Below, in pieces: positions 35,862 to 46,107 of a stretch of DNA of 64,000 bases. Both the position numbers and the translations under genes were made by a program. The stretch is from Plasmodium malariae. Taxonomy: Eukaryota > Apicomplexa > Aconoidasida > Haemosporida > Plasmodiidae. The notes beneath the pieces are model-generated. The model was not told where the DNA came from, made no database searches, and saw only the letters and a list, made by a program, of their open reading frames with translations. The DNA is taken from NCBI RefSeq assembly GCF_900090045.1, contig NC_041788.1, forward strand, positions 3,157,501-3,221,500, read 5' to 3'. Positions within the stretch are counted from its first letter, which is position 1, and every line of letters begins with the position of its first letter.

Positions 35862-36661
35862 GATGCGGAAAATTAAAAAGTCAGACATAGCTATAAATGT
35901 ACACATAACTGCTATTTTACATAAGTATAAAAAAAAAAATAATAAAATAAAAAAGCTAACTAAAAACGAAATACCAAATACTTACATTCAAATAGAGTAA
36001 AAAAATGTAAGGCAAAATAACACAGTGAAGGTTTAAAAAAAAAAAGAGTGTACACCTTCATACTTTTTTTGTTATTTTTCATAATAACGCACATAATTAT
36101 GTACGAAAATGGTCGATATTTTTATGTTAACGACACATTTGGTCTCGGTTTAAATATCTATTAAATTTGTTATGAATATGAAAAAATCATAATTTTTTGT
36201 TATTATGTTTATAATAATAGTTGGAACACACATAATAAATTGTGAAGAAAATGGTTTGGTAAAAAATGCGATGTAAAATGGGATGCTAAATGGGATGCTA
36301 TATGGGATGCTATATGGGATGCTAAATGGGATGCTATATGGGATGCTAAATGGGATGCTATATGGGATGCTATATGGGATGCTACATGGAATGAAAAATT
36401 GCACTGAATACGAATTTTTACGCGTGTATACATATGGAAGAATATTTTCTGATTATACATAATATATATATATATATATGTATGTATATGCGCATACAAA
36501 AAAATTATGTCAACTGTCTGAGGTCTCATAAAAAAAACACCCCTGTGCTTCTTCTCAATTCTCGCTTCTTCACGTCTCCTTACATAATGCTATATATAGT
36601 TAATATTTTTCCTCATTTTTAATGCTACGCATATTACTGTAATGGCTATTATAAAACAGTT
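35828..36661. other. Intergenic with (TA)n and 12-bp minisatellite
   Basis: (TA)n at 35831-35858, AT-rich filler, then the 12-bp array listed separately. It is the 3' flank of the ArfGAP gene. No gene is seen. Confidence 0.7.
36267..36391. repeat. 12-bp minisatellite downstream of ArfGAP
   Basis: About ten copies of ATGGGATGCTAT or ATGGGATGCTAA. On the minus strand it reads SIPYSIPF or ASHIASHL, which explains two spurious short frames. Confidence 0.85.
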
Positions 36662-37621
36662 TCAATTATGATTTGTGTTGTAATTTACATATTCATTATT
36701 CTTATTGGAATTGTTGAAGTTCATATTTTCATTATTACTGCTATTAGCATTGGGGATACCTGGAATTGTACTTGCATCTGCATTGGTATTTGTATTGTTC
36801 ATATTAAAATCATTATTTTGAAAAAAGAAATTGCTATTTGTCCTTGATACAGTTGATGATATACTAGAGATCCATCCACTTGCATTTTGAGTAACGTCTT
36901 TTATTTTACTTTGCCCTTTTTCCCACCATGGATTATCACTTACATTTTCTGCAATTTTTTTTGTTTTTTCTGAAAACCAACTACTACTATTAATTAATGT
37001 ATCTTTTGTTGTTTCGATAATTTCATTTTTATTTAAATTATTTATTGTATTTGTAGTCATAGTTTGTGCTTTATTAATGAAATTTGAAAAAGTAGCTGAC
37101 ACATTTTCCAAAATGTCCGATGTATTTAAGGATGGAATAAAATTCTGTTGATCATCTTTATACATATTATTTTTATTATTTTCGTTATAATTTATATTTT
37201 CATTCACACCATAATTAATAATATCTTTTCCTTTATCTAGAGATAATGGAGATGGTGGATCAGAATTATGAACAATGGATCGAATTATTTTCCTGTAATG
37301 TTCAGCTGCTTTTGTTCGATATTTTCTTTCTGGAATAAAATCATTAATACCATAATTTTCTAAATATGTCTGGAATTTTTTATTACCTCCTTTATCCATA
37401 TATTTTAATTGTTCATCTGTAAATATATCCATTTTTATACTCCTTACTATACTTATATGTACTCCCAAACTTCTATGAACACCTGAACAGTTAATGCACA
37501 AAAATATTCCATGATTTACTGATACCCAGTCAGGGTTTGATATCCCACAATCAAAACATTTATTGTTACTATCATCTTCTTTTTTTAATTTATTTATAAC
37601 TTCTATAGCGGCAGAATTCAT
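36662..37621 (-). CDS. ARFGAP: ADP-ribosylation factor GTPase-activating protein
   Basis: A single exon of 319 residues from the ATG at 37621 ([20 protein letters not shown]). The upstream Tyr/Ile-rich extension is only (TA)n and is excluded. The ArfGAP zinc finger is complete: C22, C25, C42, C45 (C-x2-C-x16-C-x2-C) with the arginine finger R50 in [11 protein letters not shown], then [20 protein letters not shown]. It should stimulate GTP hydrolysis on Arf and so control COPI coat release at the Golgi. The C-terminal half is Asn/Thr-rich with WF/WWEKG motifs ([37 protein letters not shown]). These resemble ArfGAP1/Gcs1 lipid-packing or coat-binding motifs, though that role is inferred. Confidence 0.93.
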   Translation of the reverse strand: MNSAAIEVINKLKKEDDSNNKCFDCGISNPDWVSVNHGIFLCINCSGVHRSLGVHISIVRSIKMDIFTDEQLKYMDKGGNKKFQTYLENYGINDFIPERKYRTKAAEHYRKIIRSIVHNSDPPSPLSLDKGKDIINYGVNENINYNENNKNNMYKDDQQNFIPSLNTSDILENVSATFSNFINKAQTMTTNTINNLNKNEIIETTKDTLINSSSWFSEKTKKIAENVSDNPWWEKGQSKIKDVTQNASGWISSISSTVSRTNSNFFFQNNDFNMNNTNTNADASTIPGIPNANSSNNENMNFNNSNKNNEYVNYNTNHN

Positions 37622-37706
37622 TTTGTGAAAAAACTCAAAAGGTACGTACTCTCGTTTATGCGTGCGCGCGTTGGGCCGTTCACATATGCTTAAACATGTG
37701 TGCATG

Positions 37707-37765
<59 letters not shown>

Positions 37766-38600
37766 ATATATATGTATGTATATATGAGTGTACTTATTCG
37801 CGTATATGTACATATATAAATACACAAATGTTCATATGTATATATGTATGTACGTATATAATAATAAAACGCTACGGAAAAAAAAAAAAAGCCGGAAAGC
37901 AGCACATCAAATATGTACGACTTGAGAGGTGAAAAGAAAATATTTTTATAAATTATTCAAACAGTGTTATTAAAATGGGACCTCCATGAACACAAAAAAA
38001 TGAGGGCGATGAGACTAAAAAAATGATAAACGTAGTTATATATATTTTATAAGTATATGTATGTGTACATGTGTACATATGTACTTATACATACACATAT
38101 ATATATATTTATGTGTATATGTGTGTATGTGCATGTATATATGCATATATGTACGTATATGTAATAATAAAGTAAAATGGGAAAAAATTAATGCGAATTG
38201 TTAATGGAAGAGTTAAAAAAAAAATAAAGTAAAAGGTAAATGGAGAAAAACTAAAAAACAGTATAAAAAATAGAAGCATAAAAACAAAATCAAATGCACT
38301 AAATAATCGAATAAGTTAAGAAAATCTTTGTTACGGCATAAAAAAAAAAAAAAAATAAATAAATAAATAAAATCAACAAAATGCAATGCAAGTAAATTTT
38401 GTTTCAAAATAATATGCGAATTTTTTTTTTTTTTTTTTTTTTTTAAATAAAGAAAAACGGCAAAATGAAATGCATTAAAAATGTTAAACAATGTATGAAG
38501 AAACAATTTAATTTTTAATTTTCACCCTTTTGAGTAATTTTTTATTAAACGTTTTATATGCATATATTGTATGTATATATATATATATATACATATATAC

Positions 38601-38631
<31 letters not shown>

Positions 38632-39668
38632 AATATTTTGTATTATATTATATGCGCGTAGGAAGGGTAATATTGTTGTTTAAAATATATTACGTTTTAA
38701 TGATTATTCGATTTTGTATGTATAGGTAAACATAAATGCATTTTTTTAATAGCTCAGTCCGATTTTTATATGTATTTCATACTGCTTTATTTTGTGTTGC
38801 TTTACGAAGCAAAAATGTAAAAAAAGCACAAGAAAAAATTGATAAAATGATTGTATATGTATATATGTAGGTATATAAATATATGATGTAGATTTTTAAA
38901 TTTATAAGAGAAAGCCAAAAATGGAAAAGCTTGAAAAACGAAGAAATTTAAAATAAACTTTAATAAGTTGCAAATATTACGCAATTTGTTCTTATTAGAT
39001 AAAAACAAACATGCAAATACTTTTAATTTAGTTCATATATTATGTCTTTGTAATGCGTTTTCATTTTTCAAAGCAGAAGAGAAATAAAAAAATAAATTTT
39101 TTTTTTTTGCTGTGTTTTTAAGCTGTTAAAGATTCAGGAAAAGCTTTGAATCAAAAAGCGTTACAACTTAGCAACATTACGTGAGCATGAATAATCATAA
39201 ATAAGAAAAAAAAAAGAAACTTACATATATACATAAATATATGTATATATTTATGTATTTATCTATATATAAATATATATATGTATTCGTGTACGTATAA
39301 CGTATGTGTAAATGTTCGAATATTTGTAAGATTCCCATGAACAAATTTTTTTTCAGTAATATTCATGTATATATATATGTTATAGGAAGCAGAAGTTTCT
39401 TATGAATTATGAGTATGTGCATGGACATATATGAATCTTTTAATTGATGATAACAAATAAAAATAAGGATATATTATTATTTGGCTTTTATAAGAGAATA
39501 GTCTTCTTTTGTTTGTCATACATATCCATTTTTTTTATTTCCATTTAACTTTTTATAAAAAAAATTATTTTTATATGTTATTAATAGTTTTTCGTGTTTA
39601 TATGTATACATGTAAATTAGGGCGCATACATATATATATATATATATATAATAATAGTAATAATAATA

Positions 39669-39705
<37 letters not shown>

Positions 39706-40146
39706 AAGGAATCCTTTTTAATTTTTTTTTTCGCTAGCATTTATATTTAAAAAAAAAAAAATTAAGATAAAAAGAATTCATTAGTAAAAATGTGTTAATT
39801 CAATAACCTTATTGATTAAGTGTAATTTTTTAAATTCATAGATGAATAAATTGCTAATTCAGACGACTAACAGTGTTTTAATGTACACCTACATAAATAT
39901 ATATATATATATATATGTGTAGTGCATAGGTAGTGTATGTAGCAATTCCACCTCTCATGTTGATTATATCAAGTTAATGCAACCATTTTTCCAATTAATG
40001 GTTCATTTGATGCTCTAAATTTTTCAACAAAAAAAAATATTTGCAAAGTAAAGAATATTTGGTGTATGCATTTATACAACGGTTGATTTGCTATTCTTTT
40101 GCTTTTTCTTTTTTCTTCTTTTTTTTTTTTCTTGTTCACAATATTT
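37622..40146. other. Divergent intergenic region between ArfGAP and the FAM133-like gene
   Basis: (TA)n at about 37708-37757, 38574-38632 and 39900-39917, poly-A/T runs, and an (AAT)n triplet array at 39650-39703. One GC-richer island at 39121-39185 reads GKALNQKALQLSNI before ACGTGAGC. It could be an isolated exon or an RNA, but nothing joins to it. Confidence 0.55.
39650..39703. repeat. (AAT/TAA)n trinucleotide microsatellite
   Basis: About 17 near-perfect trinucleotide repeats, with two interruptions by AGT, next to a (TA)n run. Confidence 0.9.
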
Positions 40147-41264
40147 ATGCCGAAACAAAGAGGATTTCGCCCCCAAGGGTTAATTGCCCCGATACAAAGA
40201 ATAAAATACACTGGGTAAAAAAAAAAAAAAAAAATAAATAATAAAAATAATAAAATTAGCAATTATATATTATATGCAATTACTGCATATATTGTGTTTT
40301 GTGACTGATAGTTAGACATATTCTGTTTTATTTTTTTAAATTTTCTTCAAGTATTTATGCTGCTTTACACCTGATTCTTTATTAAGAGAAAACCATTGTT
40401 CGGACGTGTAATATTATATGTTATGCGTGTTTATACATATATATATTATGTTATATGCACATGTGCATGTGAAAACCTTTTATTTTGTCAGGCCAACTAT
40501 ATTAGACAAAATAAACAGAGAGAGTAGACCAACATGGGACGATTTAAAGGATCGAATTAAAAATCAAGAGGGAAATAAAATGCTAGAAGAATATGAAAAC
40601 GCAAAATATCTAGAGGAATTAAATAGAAACAGACAAGAGAAAATAAAGGAACAGGAGAAAAGATATATAAAAAAGTTAAAGAAGGAATACAAAAACAAAT
40701 ATAAGAAAAAAAATGATGATAAAGGAGGGAGTAGTAATACTAGTCGTAGCAGTAGCAGTAGCAGTAACAGCATTAATAGCAGTAGTGTGAGTGACAGTTC
40801 CTCAGGCGATAATTCAAAAAAGAGAAAAAAAAAAAAAAATAAAAAAGAGAAAAAAAATAAAAAAAAATACACAAGTTCATCACATTCAAATAGTGATGAT
40901 ACCCATTCAAGTAACACACTGTCGAAACATTTAAAAAAAAAAAAAAAAAGTAAGAAGCGTTCTTTGTCTAACTCTAGCTCTAGTGAATCACATGATAGGA
41001 AACATAAAAAGCATAAAAAAAAGGTATGCTTTTTTATACCCTCAGAGTACACATGTTAATATAAGTTTAAATCTGTATCTCTGCACTGCATTACACATAT
41101 GTACATGTATGTATATATATACACACTAATAAATATGTTCATATATACACATGTACATATGCATATATATACATTTTGCTCCTATAAATATATAAACATT
41201 AATTTATCATTTACAGGACGATGTAAACCCTTATAAGTTATCAAGTTTCTTTAAAATGAAATGA
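40147..41264 (+). CDS. FAM133-like Lys/Ser-rich nuclear protein
   Basis: Structure: join(40147..40214, 40492..41023, 41217..41264), 215 residues, all phases closing (GTAAAA...TTTTGTCAG; GTATGC...ATTTACAG). Exon 1 (MPKQRGFRPQGLIAPIQRIK) joins exon 2 to give YTGPTILDKINRESRPTWDD. This matches the FAM133 start pattern (GPTIQDYLNRPRPTWEE, as I remember it), followed by a conserved acidic/basic helix (GNKMLEEYENAKYLEELNRN). The rest is alternating Ser and Lys runs typical of splicing-associated or nuclear proteins. Exon 3 adds DDVNPYKLSSFFKMK. FAM133 proteins have no established biochemical role. The upstream Met-rich frame at 40418 is intron. Confidence 0.8.
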
Positions 41265-41273
41265 GAATAAAAA

Positions 41274-41365
41274 GTAAAGTTAAAATTGAAGCTACAATTG
41301 AAGTTAAAAATGAAGCTACAATTGAAGTTAAAAATGAAGCTAAAATTGAAGTTAAAAATGAAGCT
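41274..41365. repeat. 24-bp A-rich minisatellite in the 3' flank of the FAM133-like gene
   Basis: About four copies of ATTGAAGTTAAAAATGAAGC with a TACA/TAAA tail, just after the stop codon. It is noncoding. Confidence 0.8.
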
Positions 41366-41639
41366 AGTTTTAAAATAAAAAGAATTTTTTTAGTGATTAA
41401 TTAAAAAAAAAAAAAAGAAAATAAACAAGTTACTTTTAATAATAATTTTTTAAAAACATTTTTAATTTAAATAAATTTTTTTTTATTATTTTGTTATATT
41501 ATTTTTATTTTCTTCTTTTTTTTTTTTGCATCAAATTATATCAAAAAAAAATTTTTTTAATAACATTTTGTTACATTTGTGTGGTTTAAAAAAAGGAAAG
41601 AAAAAAAAGGGGAAAAAAAAATTCGTCAATTTGCCTTTG

Positions 41640-44219
41640 TTAATCCAATTCGTCCAAATCGTCCTGTTTGTATAAAAAAAAGAAAAAAAAAAAAAAATAA
41701 AAATGCAAAAAGAAAAAAACAGCAATGTTGATTATTCACCTACTACTTGAATTATGCACAAGAGTGTTAATTCAAATGTTCGGCGTGTAATGAAACAAAC
41801 GCATTTTGAATTTTTTTTATTTTCTTTTCCTATTTGTATTTCTTTTTATTTTTGTTAAATTTGAAGATATGCCCCTTTCTTATTTTATTGTCTTAAATAG
41901 AAATCTCTACCAGTTCGTCAATGAACAATTCACTATTTATTGGTATATTATCCTCTCTTTTATCTGTACAGGTAGCAAATGAACATACAAAAATATGCAA
42001 ATATATTTTATTAAATAAATGAAAAGGCATTGCTTATAATAATTGTTAATATTTTTTCCTTAACCATTTTCAACTTTTCCATTAACATAATTTTTCTTTT
42101 CTGGTGTATCCTCCTTTTGATCTTCCTCATCATCATAAAACAAATCATCGTATTCATTCGTATTCGCGGCATTGTCATCATCAACGAATAATCTGCGGAA
42201 AAATAAATCACATGCGGTTATTCAAGTGCCGTATGCGTGTACATACGTATATATATGTATATATATATATATATATACATATTGACATATATGTGGAAAA
42301 AAAATAAAATAAAATAAACAAATAAATACATATATATTATATAAATATATATATATATATTGCGAGCACAACAAAACGTTCGCCCCCACTGCTGGTATTT
42401 TGTATGTTTATGCGCATGCATGTGTGCAAGTGTTGGCATGTATATTACGTAGGATCGTAGGTAAATAGTTCCTTTCCAGACAACATGTTCGTTCTGCCTT
42501 TCTTTTCTGTTTTGTCTTTTTGTTCGTCTTTTTTTAGTTTTTTCTTTTCCTCTCTTTCTTTTAACCATTTTTTGAACAGCTCTAGTGTAACAGTAGTACC
42601 GTTGTTTATAAATTGTGCTCTCTGAAAAGGATGGAAAAAATTGAATGTAATGTAAATTACGAATTTGGAAATATTTTCAGTTACCACATAACACTTATCA
42701 GTTATCGCTTAGTATGCAACATAAAAACGGATTCATGTTTAACTTTTAAGTATGCACATTATTCCTAAATAATGCAGATATTACCTCTTCCTCAATGATT
42801 TCTTCTAAAGGTCTTTCTTCTTTTTCATCTACTGTCGTTTCGGACTTCTTTAATACATATCCTATGCGTAAAGAAAAAAAAAAAAAAAAAGTTAAATTGA
42901 AAAATTGAAAAATTGAAAAAGTAAAAATCAAAAACAATGAAACATGCATAGTTTACTCCTGCGAAGGTAAATTATGAACAGTTCGAATCAAAAAGGAGTA
43001 CTTTGTTTGGTTATTAAAATTGTTGACCAAATGTAATGTAATCATTTGTGTAAACCATCATGTTCATTTTTTTGCACTATTTTTTTTTTTTTTTGTTGTT
43101 GTTTCCCTTTTCTAACCTTGTGGCAAGCAGTGCTTATACTTGCAATTATCACCTCCATTAGGACATACCCAAAACCATCCATATTGCTGCAATGCGGAGG
43201 ACAGGAGAGGGAGTAAAAAAAAAAAAAAAATTGTTATTGTTGTTGTTACAATTATTAATGCTATAACTCTCATTATTATTATCATTTCTACTACATTTGT
43301 GGCGTCTATTTGAATATACAAACATTTCAAAGCAATAATAGTATAGTTTATTCCTTCTACGCTTTTTTTCTTTTGACCTTACCTTATTTTCGACAGCGCT
43401 TAAAAAGTACTTACATATAATGTCCGTTTTATTTACATTTTTATGTCTTATATTTATAACCTCTGTTAATCTGTTAATATCCCACTGATCTATAGTGTCA
43501 TTTTCCTTATCATTTTTATTATCACGCACATCAGTGTAAATATCTATTTTTTGTGATTCCTTGGACTTTTTCGGATCATATGTTGCAGCTAACTCATTTA
43601 TTTTTTTGACCTTCTCTGTTTCTGCGCAGTGAGGGCGAAGAAATATGAAGGGGGAAATGGAGAAAAATGATGCGAAGTGACAATATATGACGAAAAATGG
43701 AGGAAAATGACGAAGTATGATGTAAAATGACGAAATATGATGTAAAATGATGAAATATGATGTAAAATGATGTAAAGACATGGTCAAAAATTACACCAGA
43801 GTGGTGCACATATATATCCTTATTACTTAGATAAACCGAATTTAGTAGTAACTTCTGCTGATTTAATTTTTCTTTTTCTTTTTCTTCTTTTCTTTTTTCG
43901 TCAGGTTTTTTTTTGGTTTGAAATACTTGCTGCTGAACGCCTTTGATATACCTGAGAGGGATAATTTTTTTTTTTTTTTTTTCGGGTTAAGGGTGAATTA
44001 GATATATGTGTACGATTGGAAGTTGCTTGTTCATATATATATGTATTATAAGTACAGGTATTTTATATATATACCCAATATGTTCTCGTTGATTTATTTC
44101 GCTAGATACCTCTGAACACTTTTACTTTTATTCTTGTTTTTCAGTCCAAAAGTTTTATCTTCTACAATTTTCTGCTTTTCTTTTTCTATTTTTTTAGTGT
44201 TCTCCTTTTTTGGAGGCAT
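41640..44219 (-). CDS. ZC3H15: ZC3H15/TMA46-like CCCH zinc-finger protein (DRG family regulatory protein)
   Basis: Nine exons: complement(join(41640..41663, 41911..41963, 42065..42192, 42449..42621, 42785..42861, 43117..43186, 43383..43621, 43827..43951, 44110..44219)), 999 nt, 332 residues; every junction closes in phase. The start [17 protein letters not shown] then [15 protein letters not shown] matches ZC3H15/TMA46 closely. The zinc finger [18 protein letters not shown] with C148, C166, C173, H177 and [15 protein letters not shown] is intact. The C-terminus [16 protein letters not shown] matches the family's acidic tail. The protein binds the GTPase DRG1 on ribosomes in other eukaryotes. 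The first CCCH finger of the human protein is absent. Exons 8 and 9 are short; stopping at a TAA in exon 7 or 8 would lose the conserved tail. Confidence 0.9.
43690..43780. repeat. 20-bp minisatellite in a ZC3H15 intron
   Basis: About four copies of TGATGTAAAATGACGAAATA-type sequence within the second intron of the minus-strand gene. It accounts for the Phe/His-rich open frame over this region. Confidence 0.75.
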
Positions 44220-44244
44220 CTTGAGATTAGCAAAGATGAATATA

Positions 44245-44390
44245 GACTGTTATTATGTGTTATTATGAGTTATTATGGGCTATTATGTGTTATTATGAGT
44301 TATTATGGGCTATTATGTGTTATTATGAGTTATTATGTGCTATTATGGGCTATTATGTGTTATTATATGCTATTATGTACTCTTATTTAT
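44245..44390. repeat. 10-bp/30-bp minisatellite
   Basis: Repeats of TGTTATTATG, AGTTATTATG and GGCTATTATG arranged in a higher-order 30-bp pattern just upstream of ZC3H15. Confidence 0.8.
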
Positions 44391-44466
44391 AATCTATGTA
44401 CTGATGAATTTACGTCCTTATGAACATACTTCTATTATCTTTCAATAATTTATTTTATCCTTCTCT

Positions 44467-44550
44467 TTAAGCTTTCCTTTTCACAATATTTTGTTCCATA
44501 TCTTGGTCAAACGCAGCAGGCGAAACCTTCTTGAGATTTCGTTTGAACTG
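44467..44550 (-). other. Possible terminal exon (27 codons) of an unidentified minus-strand gene
   Basis: After a long pyrimidine tract ending AATTTAAG, the minus strand reads QFKRNLKKVSPAAFDQDMEQ and then NIVKRKA before TAA. G+C and codon choice differ sharply from the flanks. I could not find an upstream exon in phase. The plus strand is also open here, so the strand is not certain. Confidence 0.3.
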
Positions 44551-44683
44551 CTTAAATTTTAAATTAAAAAATAAAATAAAATAAAATCAGAAAAACGGGA
44601 AAGAAAGAATAGGAAAATACGAAAAAAACGAAAAGAATGAAAAAAAAAAAAAAAAAAAGCAAACAACGAAATAAATAAAAATA

Positions 44684-44933
44684 ATGGTTAAAAAAAGAAA
44701 AGATGGGAAAAAAAAAAGTACACGTAGTAAACTTAAAGAGTTTCCTGATTATGTGACAATAAACGGTTTAATGACAAGGAAAACATAAAGGTCATTCTAC
44801 AAACTTATGTATTAATATAAAATTTAAAAGGGGCAGAAGAGTTGATAAGCCTTACAAATTATTTATACGAAAAATTCAGGATGTGGATGTGCTAAGTGGA
44901 GAAATCATTCCCTCTTTTATTGAATCCCAGTGA
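44684..44933 (+). pseudogene. Small basic protein ORF split between two frames
   Basis: An ATG at 44684 opens MVKKRKDGKKKSTRSKLKEF then PDYVTINGLMTRK and stops at 44786. The next frame (44775-44933) continues HKGHSTNLCINIKFKRGRRV then DKPYKLFIRKIQDVDVLSGE and IIPSFIESQ before TGA. The two overlap by 14 nt and would read through if one base were dropped near 44780. Alternatives are a 52-nt intron (GTAAAC at 44727 to ACAAG at 44778) with a weak acceptor, an assembly error, or a decayed gene. The family is not recognised. Confidence 0.35.
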
Positions 44934-44995
44934 GGGAAAATGCAATAAACATTAATACGTTCATACGTACATATACAAGAATATATTGTATTATG

Positions 44996-45170
44996 TATGT
45001 ATTTAATTATGTATGTATGCATTTATGTATGTATGCAATTATGTATGTATGCAATTATGTATGTATGCAATTATGTATGTATGCAATTATGTATGTATGC
45101 AATTATGTATGTATGCAATTATGTATGTGTGGAATTATGTATTTGTGGAATTATGTATGTATTCAATTAT
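44996..45170. repeat. 16-bp minisatellite
   Basis: About eleven copies of GTATGTATGCAATTAT. It stays open in two plus frames and gives the artefactual NYVCMQLCMYAIM peptides. Confidence 0.88.
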
Positions 45171-45865
45171 GTACGTATGTATGTATATGTGAGCATGTAT
45201 ACGTATCTACATACGTAACACTAGCTAAATTAAAAAGATGAGAATGTTCGACATTTGACGAAATATGAGCTACCAATTTTCATCGCTTCGTGAAAAAAAA
45301 AAAAAATGCTTCATATTTGCAAAGGCGATGCGTCGAATAGTGCTTTACAGTTTAATTGTTTATAGTTTCTTTTTATTATTATTTGTTTTTTTTTTTTGAA
45401 TTTACAAAAATAGTAGCTTCCCATATGGTGCAAATGTGTAAACAGAAAAGATGCAAAAAAGATATAAAACGTTTTACGCAAGAGCACATGAGACTGTACG
45501 GGTACAATATATATATATTAACGTGTGCTTATATATAAACCTGTACATATATATATATTTATATGTACACAGTTATGCTCGTTTGTGCCTTGCATGAATG
45601 CAGATTCCCTCCAATTTATTCTTTGCTTTCCGGCTAATTAGCACAAATATAACCGCTAAGCAACGTACAATTGTAATTTTGAAGTAGCATTAATTTATGC
45701 AAGTGGGCTTGTTTATTTTTTCACCTTTCGAAAAAAAAAAATAAATAAAATAATTCTGATGAATTCCAACGTTGAATAAATTTCTCCCCTAACGGGCAAC
45801 GAAAAAGATTTTCCCCTTTTTTTTGGAATAAAGAAAATTAAATAAATAATAAAATACGCACATAA

Positions 45866-45910
<45 letters not shown>

Positions 45911-46107
45911 CATACATACATACATACGTGCGTACATACATACGTGCGTACATACATACATACGTACATACGTGCGTACGTATGTAGGTATATGAATGTG
46001 AGTGTATGCACGAATGTGTACGAGTACATACATCCCTGAGCGCGCATCGGTTGAGGCTTTTTTACGGACTTGAAAAAATGCGCGCGTTAATTTTTCGATG
46101 AACAATT

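Larger units (their letters stand above)
44220..46107. other. Divergent intergenic region with minisatellites and small coding-like pieces
   Basis: TATTATGxGT 10-mers fill 44245-44390. A 16-bp array lies at 44996-45170, and (TA)n/TACA repeats lie at 45870-45980. Two coding-like pieces (44467-44550 minus; 44684-44933 plus) are listed separately. The rest shows nothing gene-like. Confidence 0.6.

Noticed and set aside
37690..37932. Extended N-terminus for ArfGAP and an opposing plus frame
   Set aside because: Both read through (TA)n; the conserved protein starts at MNSAAIEV.
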